From Oscillospiraceae bacterium (GTDB lineage Bacteria > Bacillota > Clostridia > Oscillospirales > Oscillospiraceae): DNA of 44,979 bases. The notes beneath the pieces were generated by a model that did no database searches, was not told the origin of the DNA, and saw only the letters and a program-made list of their open reading frames with translations. Location of the stretch: the NCBI GenBank assembly GCA_017561205.1, contig JAFZDL010000055.1, positions 1 to 44,979 on the forward strand. Reading direction: 5' to 3'. Below are positions 21,160-29,576 of this stretch, in pieces (position 1 is the first letter of the stretch; every line of letters starts with the position of its first letter). Both the position numbers and the translations under genes were made by a program.

Positions 21160-21622
21160 CGAACACCCCTCCATCCATCTGCGCGCCGCAAAAGCTGCAG
21201 TAGTTGCCACGACCGTATGACAGTGCTTTGCAATCTGTGCAACGGTAGATCTTCCGGCCGGCAGACACTCCTGCAAATTCCCATGCTGCATGTCTGATCG
21301 GCGCATACTCTACCGGATCCGGAGGGCGCTCCCATACCACATTCCGGTCTTCATCCAGCACCTGCAGCAACACGCCATAGATCTCTGCAGATAAAAACAG
21401 GATGTTCCTGGATGGATCTAAGTACCGGGTCCGCACAATCGGATGATCTCCGGTCCGGACAAGCTCCTTCAGGTAGCCATTAATGCAAATTGCAGGATCA
21501 TTACAGTGAACGACGTCAAAGAGCCTGGGTTCCGCGTCTTTGTCGATCACGGCAATGCCGCTGGAGGGGATACCTAACCCCTCCAAACAATCACCGGACA
21601 TGCGGCACTCTACTATGTTCAT
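21152..21622 (-). CDS. Phage protein with a C-terminal zinc ribbon
   Basis: 156 residues starting at the ATG at 21622, which has a perfect AAAGGAGG site; the frame to 21691 is shadow. The N-terminal part contains a beta-rich domain with SGDCLEGLGIPSSGIAVIDKDAEP and later a LSAEIYGVLLQVLDEDRN segment. That arrangement recalls the S24/LexA peptidase fold, but no Ser-Lys pair can be assigned with confidence. The C-terminus is a zinc ribbon: YRCTDCKAL and NYCSFCGAQM. It overlaps its neighbours by 4 and 8 bp. Function unknown. Confidence 0.75.
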   Translation of the reverse strand: MNIVECRMSGDCLEGLGIPSSGIAVIDKDAEPRLFDVVHCNDPAICINGYLKELVRTGDHPIVRTRYLDPSRNILFLSAEIYGVLLQVLDEDRNVVWERPPDPVEYAPIRHAAWEFAGVSAGRKIYRCTDCKALSYGRGNYCSFCGAQMDGGVFDG

Positions 21623-21939
21623 TGCTCCACCTCCTTTGCCGACGACCGGAGCCACCGCAGTACACAGGCTTTTTCCATTTCCGGAGTACATGTGATATTT
21701 CCATCCTTATCGATGCAGTTGTTCTTCCCGTCGCAAAAGAGATCACTCAGATCATTCAACGTTCCTTCAGCAAGCTTGCTATAAAGGCCGTGGATCGTGG
21801 CTGCCAATTCTTCATCGGTCTTAGATCTAATACCGTCTGCGACTGTCTGCTCCCGGAGGGAGCCGATGGCACCTGCGGAGCGCCGGCCGGCGGTGTAACC
21901 TGCTGTATATCCGTTTGTAAATGCTTGATTGTGGGCCAT
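21619..21939 (-). CDS. Small hypothetical phage protein
   Basis: 106 residues from the ATG at 21939, giving MAHNQAFTNGYTAGYTAGRR with a repeated GYTAGYTAG. The C-terminal half has 4 cysteines (FCDGKNNCIDKDGNITC, then KACVL). It lies 2 bp after the methyltransferase stop. The frame is open upstream to 22155, but that part overlaps the methyltransferase and is probably shadow. No family recognised. Confidence 0.6.
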   Translation of the reverse strand: MAHNQAFTNGYTAGYTAGRRSAGAIGSLREQTVADGIRSKTDEELAATIHGLYSKLAEGTLNDLSDLFCDGKNNCIDKDGNITCTPEMEKACVLRWLRSSAKEVEQ

Positions 21940-21941
21940 GA

Positions 21942-22490
21942 CTATCCTCCGTGTACATTGCGACCCATCTGCTCCAGGGCCTGTAGTGTCTTTTCTGTTA
22001 CTTTTGAGGGCTCCTCCCGGCGCGGATCCGGAATCCATACCTTTTGGTTGCCGCGCTTGACATAGATCAGCGGTCCCCAGGTCTGGATCTCTTCCACATT
22101 CTCCATCATCAGCACACGGGGTCGAACTTCCAGTGCCCACTTCAGCACCACCCACGACAAACTGCGAATGTTCTTGTTTACCGGCTTACCGCCCCGTGCT
22201 TTGGAGAAGTGCTTACAGTCGGGACTTGCCCACAACAATCCTACCGGCCGGCCCTCACAGATTGTTTCAGGCTCCACATCCCACACGGAGGTCTGATAGT
22301 GCTTTGTCCACCGGTGATTTGCCGCATGCTGTGCAATGGCATCCGGATCGTGATTCACCGCAGCGAATATCGGTAGGCAGAGGGCCTGCTCTATGCCCAT
22401 GGAGGCTCCACCACCACCGGCAAACAGATCCACGAAAATTTCTTGAAAACAGCTAACTTGATAGCGGTCTATTTGTTTTTTCTGTCCCAT
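21942..22490 (-). CDS. C5-cytosine DNA methyltransferase, N-terminal half only
   Basis: 182 residues. The AdoMet-binding motif I is VDLFAGGGGASMG (about 20-32), the catalytic motif IV appears as ASPDCKHFSKARGGKP with Cys92, and ENVEE (130-134) is motif VI. Phage members of this group normally continue for another 200 or more residues through the target recognition region and motifs VIII-X. Here the frame ends at GRNVHGG and no downstream frame carries those motifs. It is thus truncated and probably inactive, unless the half protein has a regulatory or competing role. GGAGG lies nine bases before the start; it overlaps the PAPS-reductase-like gene end by none or few bases. Confidence 0.85.
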   Translation of the reverse strand: MGQKKQIDRYQVSCFQEIFVDLFAGGGGASMGIEQALCLPIFAAVNHDPDAIAQHAANHRWTKHYQTSVWDVEPETICEGRPVGLLWASPDCKHFSKARGGKPVNKNIRSLSWVVLKWALEVRPRVLMMENVEEIQTWGPLIYVKRGNQKVWIPDPRREEPSKVTEKTLQALEQMGRNVHGG

Positions 22491-22491
22491 C

Positions 22492-23796
22492 TCACACATC
22501 CTCCGGTATATCATCGAATTCTTCGGGATCGTAGTCGGTGACACCCTTATCCTTGGTGAGATCGTCCATAACCAGTTTGTCGATGCGATCAAAGGCGCAA
22601 GGTCTGTTCTCAATTAGGTAATCGGCATCACCGATAAAGTCCAGCACTGAAAACTGGCCATTCCGCTTTGCTTGCTGTAGCTTCTGGATCTCAGCTGCGG
22701 TACCGGCTTTCATAAAGACCTTCCAAGCCTTCGGGTGAGTACGGCGCAATGTTGCAAGATGATTGTTGGCATAAAGCAAATCTGTGCCGCAGGGCATACA
22801 GCCATTCCGGGGAATCACATGAAAAATGCCGTCTTCATCTTCCCAACCTACTTCGTACAGCTTGGAATAGGGTACATCATAGCGGTGGATATACTCCCAA
22901 ATATCATCATCTGTCCAGATTGACAGCGGATTGCAATGCCAGAAGCTATCACCCTCCGGTAAGTGATCACGGCTGGATTCAAACAGATACCCCCGTGATA
23001 GGAAGTTTGTTTGACGGGTTCGGGATTCTGCGGCCATCAACCCCTTGAAGATCACATCCACATCCAGCTCTGCCTGCATTTTCTCACTGGGTTCTTTTTT
23101 CAAGATATCGCAGCAGGCCTGTGAGATCTTCACTTGGCGGAGAATATCGTAATAGGCAGCCAGCTCCGGCTTTTCGCTTTTGCTCTTGGAATATGTGAGG
23201 AAACAATCGATGTTGATACGGTGCGCCTTCAGTTTGGAGAAGGCCTTACCGAGCAGAGGATAACCATACTGATCTGTGCACCAGTAGTAATTCTTAGGTG
23301 TGCCTTTTTTCCAAATCAGCTTGCGCCTCCGGAAATCTTCCATCATTTCCGGCGGACACAGATCGTCCAGAATATCCGTTCGCTTCAACTTACCTTCGTG
23401 CGTTAGTATCTCTCCAAGGCGGTCATGCTCAACCATGTATTTGAGCACTTCGCACTGAGCCTCGTACTTCAAGCCATCCTTTTCAAGCGGTAGTGGCTTT
23501 GTTTCCTTGAAACGGTTACCGCCCCACTCCTTGCCAAGCCACTTGGCGAATTGCAAACTTTCCGGATATTCAACACCGGTATTGCCGTAAATGATATAAA
23601 ACATCTCAGCATATTCCGGCAGAAACCTGCGAATCAGATCCCAAAGAACTGTGGAATCCTTGCCACCGGAGAACGCAAGGGCACATGTATGTTTACTAAC
23701 CGCAAAACCGCGTGCTAATGCTTCTACTGCCTTCTCGATTTTGTAATCCAGAGGCTTTTCCTGCTCTGCGCTCAATTCTTTGTATGTCATGTACAT
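22492..23796 (-). CDS. Phosphoadenosine phosphosulfate reductase-like (PP-loop) protein
   Basis: 434 residues of the PAPS-reductase/PP-loop ATP pyrophosphatase superfamily. The PP-loop SGGKDST is near residue 43. A YGNTGVEYPESLQFAKW segment follows, as in DndC/PAPS reductase proteins. Cysteines occur late, including NGCMPCGTD (about 335-345) and CC in the middle (SQACCDILKK). Phage members are thought to modify or mark DNA or RNA, but no reaction is proved here. The start is ATG 23796 (TGAATG junction with the previous gene); ATG 23790 is an alternative. It lies directly before the methyltransferase, so both may relate to DNA modification. Confidence 0.88.
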   Translation of the reverse strand: MYMTYKELSAEQEKPLDYKIEKAVEALARGFAVSKHTCALAFSGGKDSTVLWDLIRRFLPEYAEMFYIIYGNTGVEYPESLQFAKWLGKEWGGNRFKETKPLPLEKDGLKYEAQCEVLKYMVEHDRLGEILTHEGKLKRTDILDDLCPPEMMEDFRRRKLIWKKGTPKNYYWCTDQYGYPLLGKAFSKLKAHRINIDCFLTYSKSKSEKPELAAYYDILRQVKISQACCDILKKEPSEKMQAELDVDVIFKGLMAAESRTRQTNFLSRGYLFESSRDHLPEGDSFWHCNPLSIWTDDDIWEYIHRYDVPYSKLYEVGWEDEDGIFHVIPRNGCMPCGTDLLYANNHLATLRRTHPKAWKVFMKAGTAAEIQKLQQAKRNGQFSVLDFIGDADYLIENRPCAFDRIDKLVMDDLTKDKGVTDYDPEEFDDIPEDV

Positions 23797-24159
23797 TCAG
23801 CGCCACCCCTTCTTTCCATGATTGTAGTTGGGTTTCTTCAAGAAGGGATACCGGTCTTTGAAAGGTACGGTCTGATCACCATGGATCTGCCGCAGCCGGC
23901 GGTCAAGATGCTCCTGCATCACATCGGAATCCACATTTTGCAGCCAAGCATCGCCATACTCACTTTCGTATTTGTGCAAGGCTTCAAAGATCCGTCCAAT
24001 GCGCTCTCTGCCAAAGGTGTCTTTTTTCATGACTTCCGGATCATTCAAAACGCACTGAAGAAGATCCCAGCACTTCTGAAAGCCGGTGTCCATACCCACA
24101 TCGAGCAGAGCCTGATTGAACATCTCCTGTTTCTGGAGGTAAGCATTTTGTTTCTTCAT
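23797..24159 (-). CDS. Hypothetical phage protein
   Basis: 120 residues, helical, ending in a basic tail (FLKKPNYNHGKKGWR). It contains the stretch MDTGFQKCWDLLQCVLNDPEVMKKDTFGRERIGRIFE. Homologues are common in clostridial prophages between RusA and the PAPS-reductase gene, without assigned role. Its stop is followed directly by the start of the next gene (TGAATG), indicating coupling. Confidence 0.7.
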   Translation of the reverse strand: MKKQNAYLQKQEMFNQALLDVGMDTGFQKCWDLLQCVLNDPEVMKKDTFGRERIGRIFEALHKYESEYGDAWLQNVDSDVMQEHLDRRLRQIHGDQTVPFKDRYPFLKKPNYNHGKKGWR

Positions 24160-24164
24160 AGCGC

Positions 24165-24530
24165 CTACGCTCCTTTCCGCTTCACCCGGTAGATTGCTTC
24201 GTACAGCTTGTCAGCATTTTCTACAGAGGGAGACTTGGCGTAATTGGCTGCGGCTATCTCGATCCGCTTCCACATCTGGACTGTGGATTCCTCCACCTCT
24301 TCCAGGAAGCGGTTAATCTTGTAGGCCTGCATAATCTCGTGCTTTTCACGGCGGCCCTGCTCCGGGGACATCTGCACCCGCTTTGCGTAATCGTAAAGAT
24401 TGCGGAAGGCTTGGAACAACACACATTGTGCTTGACTGCGGAGGTCAGGCATCTGCCCACCGTTGTAGGCGATATCCTCCAGCTGATCTAAATCCATCAC
24501 CTGCACCGGCTGATACTCAGTTACATCCAT
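24165..24530 (-). CDS. Hypothetical phage protein
   Basis: 121 residues from the ATG at 24530 (MDVTEYQPVQVMDL) with GGAGG four to five bases upstream. The longer frame to 24620 overlaps rusA fully and is shadow. The protein is helical with acidic and basic patches; residues about 40-110 include FRNLYDYAKRVQMSPEQGRR and LEEVEESTVQMWKRIE. No family recognised. It overlaps the rusA-like gene end by 14 bp. Confidence 0.65.
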   Translation of the reverse strand: MDVTEYQPVQVMDLDQLEDIAYNGGQMPDLRSQAQCVLFQAFRNLYDYAKRVQMSPEQGRREKHEIMQAYKINRFLEEVEESTVQMWKRIEIAAANYAKSPSVENADKLYEAIYRVKRKGA

Positions 24531-24942
24531 AAGCATCCTCCAATTCCAGTACATTGATGTAGATCCCAGGCACCTTCGCCCAGAACTTCTCCACGATCTC
24601 CGATGCCACCTGTGCATCATCCTTCCAGTATCCCAAGTCTGTCATACAGTCCTTGAGCAGCTTCTGGAGGTTGTCGGTGTCGGGGCGGGTAGTCTTCCAC
24701 TCCCCATCTTCGTGCTTGCCGGTGACCGGGAAGCACCACTTCACTCCCAACCGGACCGCACCTCGCAGCGGTGCCGCCGGGACGTGCTGCCCAAGGTAAG
24801 CCATCAGCTTGCTGCGTGCTTGCTTCAGCTTGGCAGGCTCATAGTGCACCGGTTTACCTTTCACAACATGGACCGCCTTCTCTTGATGCGTGACGGTCGG
24901 AGGTTTCATCGGTAAGAAAAAAGAAATCTGCAACTTTCTCAA
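24517..24942 (-). CDS. RusA-like Holliday junction resolvase
   Basis: 141 residues; cuts four-way junctions and helps resolve or trim recombining phage DNA before packaging. The conserved RPDTDNLQKLLKDCMTDLGYWKDDAQV stretch in pieces carries the acidic residues D88, D90 and D109, equivalent to the catalytic aspartates of RusA. The N-terminal strand begins LQISFFLPMKPP, typical of the family. No strong ribosome site is visible just upstream. Confidence 0.93.
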   Translation of the reverse strand: MRKLQISFFLPMKPPTVTHQEKAVHVVKGKPVHYEPAKLKQARSKLMAYLGQHVPAAPLRGAVRLGVKWCFPVTGKHEDGEWKTTRPDTDNLQKLLKDCMTDLGYWKDDAQVASEIVEKFWAKVPGIYINVLELEDAYGCN

Positions 24943-25209
24943 CTCCTAACTTTTTTGCCAAATTTGAAATTTGCATTTGTCACGTTATGCTCGGTAGGGA
25001 AAAACGGCGGCTCATGAGCCGTTTTTCTACCGTCCGAGCGTGACGTAACGCGAGTGTACACTCGGTAGAGTTACCCCCGTAGGGGGTAAGTATTTTGCCG
25101 CGTATACACGAACCATAAAAACAAGGTTTTTGCCGTGCGGCAGAAACCATAAGATTATGGATTTTGCCGCGTATACACGAACCATAAAAATCATGATATT
25201 TTCCGCCGC
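24943..25209. repeat. Palindrome and direct-repeat cluster; candidate replication origin or structured RNA
   Basis: From left to right: a 71-bp hairpin (24979-25049) with long arms that match if G-U pairs are allowed; a perfect 14-bp palindrome CGAGTGTACACTCG (25051-25064); an inverted repeat TACCCCC / GGGGGTA (25072-25088); and two identical 30-bp direct repeats (25092-25121 and 25161-25190, starting ATTTTGCCGCGTATACACGA). A decayed third copy and a CCATAA-GA-TTATGG palindrome lie between. It sits beside the primase-helicase gene, so an origin is plausible. Confidence 0.55.
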
Positions 25210-27444
25210 TTATTCCTCGGATTTGAGCACCTTGCCGGTGTTCTTATCAATGTAAAATCCGAACTTTTTGACCCAACTTCGGATTGTCCGTTCAGGTACA
25301 TCTTTACCTGTCGAGGAATACCATTGAGACAAATCTTTGACGGTCGGCGGCTCTCCCATGTTGCAGTTCTGGACCGCGGATTCAAAGTCTTGTTTTTTAT
25401 TAGCGGCGGTGACTTCCGCTTTTTTCTTTGCCTTATTGGAAGCCTTCCGCCAAGGCGGCTGCACACCATCGGAATCCAGATCCCGGAGGATCCCGCTATC
25501 ATCGATGCGGTGCCGGGGATAATCAAACCACATATTGACCGGGGCAAACTTCGGGAACTCACGCAAGGTGCCTTCCACACGCCACGCTGTACGGCTGCGT
25601 ACCGCCTTTTCTTTGGATTCGATGTCTGCCAGCAGCTGCTCATATACCGGGGCACTGAGCCGCCGTCTGCAGGTCTCCAGCATAATTCTGGCTACACACA
25701 TGTCATCCTGAGAGGCTTCGTCACGCCAGTACATTGCGTTCTTATCCAGATAATCAATACAAAGGGCAACGACCTCTTTATCCAGTTCTGTCTGTACAAC
25801 GGCGTCTGTGACCTCCAGCTCGATCATATCGATCAGCGCGTCAGGGTCACGGGCAAACACACCGGATCCGGAAGCACGGTCCATAGACCGCTTCTGGCCC
25901 TGTCCGCCCTTCGAGTGATGGTGACAGTAGATCACCGCGCACCCAAGCTCCGTACATACCAAGTCAAACTGGTTGCAGAACTGCGCCATCTGATCAGCGC
26001 TGTTTTCGTCGCCGGTGATGATCTTGTAAATGGGGTCAATGATAATAGCGATATAATTCTTCTTGGCTGCCCGGCGGATCAGCTTCGGTGCCAGTTTGTC
26101 CATGGGTACCGACTTACCACGTAGGTTCCAAATATCGATATTCCGGATGTTCCTGGGCTGCCATCCCATGGCGGTGTAGATGTCCTTGAAACGGTGCAGA
26201 CAGCTTGCCCGGTCCAGCTCCAAGTTGACATACATCACACGGCCTTGGCTACACTTCCAACCAAACCAGTCTCTACCTTCTGCTATGGCACAGGCCAGCT
26301 CGATAAGGCCGTAGGACTTACCTGCCTTGGAAGGTCCGGCGATCAGCATCTTGTGACCTTGCCGTAGCACACCGTCAATCAGCGGCGGTGCCAGATCCGG
26401 CAGATCGCCCCAGACATCCTCCAAGCCTTCCGGGTTTGGCAGATCATCTGTAACGGCTTCAATCCACTCCTGCCATTCCTTGAAGCTGGCTTTACCGATG
26501 TTGGTGTCCATAAGGAACTGCTTGCGGCCTTTGCGCATAACACCGGGCATCCGGGAGAGCCGGGACGGATTCTTATTTTGGGTATCCACCGGCAGACCGT
26601 TCTTTTTCAGTACATTGTAGAGGTAATCTACACGCTTCCGGTATTCGTCATAGTTGGCGGCTTCGATCTTGACTATGGCATGAATAGATTTGCCGCCACT
26701 GTATACAAGACAAGCTACAGGCAGCTCCAGCTCTCGGATCAGGGCGTGCTGCTGCTCCAGCTCCATGCAGTCGGATTCTACCAACGCATAGCGGTAATCG
26801 GTGACATTCTCATTCTTGACACCGTTACCGTCTAGAGGGTTGAAGCGGATCCATGCACCTACTTCCGGATTGCAGTCACCAAAGACGCTGGCAACATCGT
26901 GGTATTTGTTCAGTTGCTGGATCAGCTCACCTGCAGTACGGTCGCACAGTCCCTTTGAGGGGAAGTGCTTGCCGTCCCTCTCCCAGCTCTCGGTTACATA
27001 GCCAACATTCTCATCAGGCTGGAACAGCACTTCCAGGTACTTGGTGATATCCTTCACGGGATCCCAGTTAGAAGGCTCGTGGACATCCTTGCCCTCAAGC
27101 CACCCTTTGTCCACCAGAACACCGTCACGGCTACCGATGATATCATCCCATCCTAGCTCATAGCCGGGACCATCGCCCGAGCTGGGCCGCCATCCGTGCT
27201 CTTTGGCCATCTGTACCAAAGTGCCGCCGGTTATGGGTGACGCAGCGCCCCGGAAGGTATTCCATTTCTTTTCGCATTCTCCGGCGTGGTACCGGGAATC
27301 ATTGCGGCTCCACTCTTCCCAGTCGGAGGCTGAATAGCCAGCCTCCTTTAGGGCCATACCGACATTGACCCACTCTTGATAGGTAAGTTCAGCGGGAGGT
27401 ATGTACGGCAAAAGAGAGAGCAGATCAATGTCAGTCTGTGCCAT
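25210..27444 (-). CDS. Phage primase-helicase (PriCT plus AEP-like plus RepA-type helicase)
   Basis: About 744 residues. A PriCT-like domain is at about 15-88 (AELTYQEWVNVGMALKEAGYS). The middle third (about 195-320) resembles an archaeo-eukaryotic primase module: FNPLDGNG, YRYALVESDCMELEQQ, YSGGKSIHAIV, and RMPGVMRKGRKQ. The C-terminal half is a RepA/AAA_25-type hexameric helicase with Walker A AGPSKAGKS (about 371-379) and a helicase-like IIIDPIYKIITGDENSADQM segment, CHHHSKGGQG. The C-terminus has a winged-helix-like part (PTVKDLSQWYSSTGKDVPERTIRSWVKKFG in part). The start is ATG 27444, with GGAGG seven bases away; ATG 27450 is an alternative. This is the likely replication initiator of the phage. 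Confidence 0.92.
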   Translation of the reverse strand: MAQTDIDLLSLLPYIPPAELTYQEWVNVGMALKEAGYSASDWEEWSRNDSRYHAGECEKKWNTFRGAASPITGGTLVQMAKEHGWRPSSGDGPGYELGWDDIIGSRDGVLVDKGWLEGKDVHEPSNWDPVKDITKYLEVLFQPDENVGYVTESWERDGKHFPSKGLCDRTAGELIQQLNKYHDVASVFGDCNPEVGAWIRFNPLDGNGVKNENVTDYRYALVESDCMELEQQHALIRELELPVACLVYSGGKSIHAIVKIEAANYDEYRKRVDYLYNVLKKNGLPVDTQNKNPSRLSRMPGVMRKGRKQFLMDTNIGKASFKEWQEWIEAVTDDLPNPEGLEDVWGDLPDLAPPLIDGVLRQGHKMLIAGPSKAGKSYGLIELACAIAEGRDWFGWKCSQGRVMYVNLELDRASCLHRFKDIYTAMGWQPRNIRNIDIWNLRGKSVPMDKLAPKLIRRAAKKNYIAIIIDPIYKIITGDENSADQMAQFCNQFDLVCTELGCAVIYCHHHSKGGQGQKRSMDRASGSGVFARDPDALIDMIELEVTDAVVQTELDKEVVALCIDYLDKNAMYWRDEASQDDMCVARIMLETCRRRLSAPVYEQLLADIESKEKAVRSRTAWRVEGTLREFPKFAPVNMWFDYPRHRIDDSGILRDLDSDGVQPPWRKASNKAKKKAEVTAANKKQDFESAVQNCNMGEPPTVKDLSQWYSSTGKDVPERTIRSWVKKFGFYIDKNTGKVLKSEE

Positions 27445-27446
27445 TG

Positions 27447-29039
27447 TCATGCCTCCTTGGGATTAAAGTACAGAGGGTCAATACCGCGGGGTATTTTCCA
27501 AGAATTTGCGGCGATTCTGTCAATGAGCCGCTTAGCTTCACCAAATTGCCAAGTTCCTACATGCTGGAAACCACGGCTTTCAAGGAAGCGGATTTGCTTT
27601 GGTGTGGTAAGGCCTGCAAGCCTGCGTTTGTCCAGTTTATCCAGCAGCATTGCAGCTTTGCCGGCATTGTCGATTTCATCCGGGAGTATTCCCATCTTCT
27701 CCAATGCGCTGCGTTGCTTGTCGGAGGCGGGACCCATCTCCCAACCGAAAGAAGGTGTATAGCCTGCAAGGTCCTCAGCCTGGATGGACATTTCAAACTG
27801 CAAAGGATCAACCAGCTGCCGCTTCCGCTTCTTCATTTCTGCCAGCTTCTGTGCAAGTGCGGCTTCCCGTTCTGCAATCACATCTTCACTGGCCTTCTGC
27901 TCTGCTTCCTCGATATCTACCGGGCAGCCTGCTTCTTCCACATTCTTGGTCATCTTAGCGGCAACCTCTGGGGATTCGCAGATCAGGTGTGCAGGGTGGC
28001 ACAAATCGTGGCGGTCTGTGTGCCACAGGAAGTCCAGCAGCAGAAGGTGGTCTTTTCCGGTTTCCGGACTAAGCCGGGTACCACGACCGACCATCTGACA
28101 ATATAGGCTTCGTACCTTTGTTGGGCGGAGCACCACAACGCAGTCAACGGAGGGACAGTCCCAACCTTCGGTCAGAAGCATAGAATTGCAAAGCACATTG
28201 TATTTGCCTGCTGCGAAATCTGCTTGGATCTGTGCACGGTCGGGACTGTTGCCGTTAACCTCTGCCGCACGGAAGCCTTTTTGGTTGAGGATATCCCGGA
28301 ATTTCTGTGAGGTGGCAACCAACGGCAGAAATACTACCGTTTTACGGTCAGCGCAGTGCTTCAGCATTTCATCTGCAATGGAGTGCAGATACGGATCCAA
28401 GGCGGTACCCAGATCGCCGGCCTTGAAGTCACCGGACTGTACTCCAACACCGGACAGATCTAGCTTTAACGGAATGCTCAGTGCCTTAATGGGAGAAAGA
28501 TAGCCTTCTCGGATTGCTCTGGGAAGGCTGTATTCGTAGGCAAGGCTATCAAAGTACTGTCCGAGGTTTCGCATATCGCCCCGGTCTGGGGTGGCGGTAA
28601 CACCGAGCACCTTCGCTTCGGAGAAGTGGTTCAGTACCCGCTGATAGCTTTCGGACAGGCAATGATGGGCTTCGTCCACGATGATGGTATCGAAATAGTC
28701 AGGAGCAAACTGCTCCAGGCGTTTTTCACGCATAAGGGTCTGCACACTGCCAACTGTTACACGGAACCAACTACCAAGGCAGGTTTCTTCTGCTTTTTCC
28801 ACGGCACAGTGCAGACCGGTAGCTTTCAGCATCTTATCGGCCGCTTGATCAAGAAGTTCTCCCCGGTGAGCCATGATCAGCACTCGGTCACCATTGGACA
28901 CCACATCTTCTGTCAATTTACAGAAAACAATGGTCTTTCCGCAGCCTGTAGGGAGAACTAAGAGCGTCCGGCGTACACCGGACGCCCATTGTTCAAGAAT
29001 AGCGGCCTCTGCTTCCTTCTGGTATGGCCGCAGCTCCAT
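27447..29039 (-). CDS. SF2 DEAD/DEAH-box helicase
   Basis: 530 residues. Q-motif region LRPYQKEAEAAI, Walker A LPTGCGKT (about 29-36), DEAH at 122-125, TATP (about 148-151), and motif VI QMVGRGTRLSP (about 315-325) all belong to a type III restriction/RecG-like SF2 core. The C-terminal 150 residues are a charged coil followed by small helical motifs (DKQRSALEKMGI, LTTPKQIRFLESRGF) common in phage replication helicases. It unwinds DNA in replication or recombination. Its stop overlaps the start region of the primase-helicase gene. It shares the ATGA-type junction with DUF669. Confidence 0.93.
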   Translation of the reverse strand: MELRPYQKEAEAAILEQWASGVRRTLLVLPTGCGKTIVFCKLTEDVVSNGDRVLIMAHRGELLDQAADKMLKATGLHCAVEKAEETCLGSWFRVTVGSVQTLMREKRLEQFAPDYFDTIIVDEAHHCLSESYQRVLNHFSEAKVLGVTATPDRGDMRNLGQYFDSLAYEYSLPRAIREGYLSPIKALSIPLKLDLSGVGVQSGDFKAGDLGTALDPYLHSIADEMLKHCADRKTVVFLPLVATSQKFRDILNQKGFRAAEVNGNSPDRAQIQADFAAGKYNVLCNSMLLTEGWDCPSVDCVVVLRPTKVRSLYCQMVGRGTRLSPETGKDHLLLLDFLWHTDRHDLCHPAHLICESPEVAAKMTKNVEEAGCPVDIEEAEQKASEDVIAEREAALAQKLAEMKKRKRQLVDPLQFEMSIQAEDLAGYTPSFGWEMGPASDKQRSALEKMGILPDEIDNAGKAAMLLDKLDKRRLAGLTTPKQIRFLESRGFQHVGTWQFGEAKRLIDRIAANSWKIPRGIDPLYFNPKEA

Positions 29040-29575
29040 CAGAACTTACCCGGGGTATATCCGGTAGTTGCTGCAGGAGTGCTGCTCTGCGGCAGATTAT
29101 CAGTATGGAATGGCAGGCTTCCGTTCGCGGGGGTCTGCTGCGGGGGATAGAATTTGTCGATGTCGTTTGCCCACAGCGTCTTGCCCGGCTCTTTGTTGGA
29201 TTCAAAGGACCGTTTAGACACCTTGCACCGGCCTCTGGAACCAATAACCGCATTCCAGTTCATAGCAACACGCTGACCGGACTGCCGCTGACCGATGGAA
29301 GTGAAGAATTCGCACAGCTTCCATTCGGTTTTGGAGTGCAGGAACAGATTGTGCTTGATCTCGCAGGTACCGTCACTGCCGGGGATCTCCAAGCGGATCG
29401 TCAGCTTTGCTTGGTTACAGGGAGGCATTTTGGTGGAGCCTTGGAAGCGGCCGCGCTCGAATGCTGTGACTACGAAATCATAGTCGCCGGGTTCTGCTAC
29501 GATAAATTCTGAGCCTTCGTTCTCAATTTCCGAATCCCAGTCCAGCTCATAGCCCTTATTTTCATAATCGCTCAT
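29039..29575 (-). CDS. DUF669 single-strand DNA-binding-like protein
   Basis: 178 residues of the DUF669 family, coded between a Sak4-like ATPase and a helicase in many Gram-positive phages. The N-terminal half is an OB-fold-like beta barrel (GDYDFVVTAFERGRF; LTIRLEIPGSDGTCEIKHNLFL). An acidic N-terminus and a disordered Pro/Thr-rich C-terminal tail resemble single-stranded DNA-binding proteins. It begins 1 bp after the upstream stop and overlaps the helicase start. Confidence 0.88.
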   Translation of the reverse strand: MSDYENKGYELDWDSEIENEGSEFIVAEPGDYDFVVTAFERGRFQGSTKMPPCNQAKLTIRLEIPGSDGTCEIKHNLFLHSKTEWKLCEFFTSIGQRQSGQRVAMNWNAVIGSRGRCKVSKRSFESNKEPGKTLWANDIDKFYPPQQTPANGSLPFHTDNLPQSSTPAATTGYTPGKF

Positions 29576-29576
29576 A

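Noticed and set aside
21619-22155. Long version of the small protein gene reaching into the methyltransferase
   Set aside because: The N-terminal 70 residues are fully antisense-phase shadow of the methyltransferase and have no ribosome site; the ATG at 21939 fits better.
25092-25190. CRISPR array (30-bp repeat, 39-bp spacer)
   Set aside because: Only two exact repeats. The 'spacer' contains a decayed copy of the repeat and a palindrome, no cas genes are near, and the setting is an intergenic palindrome cluster.
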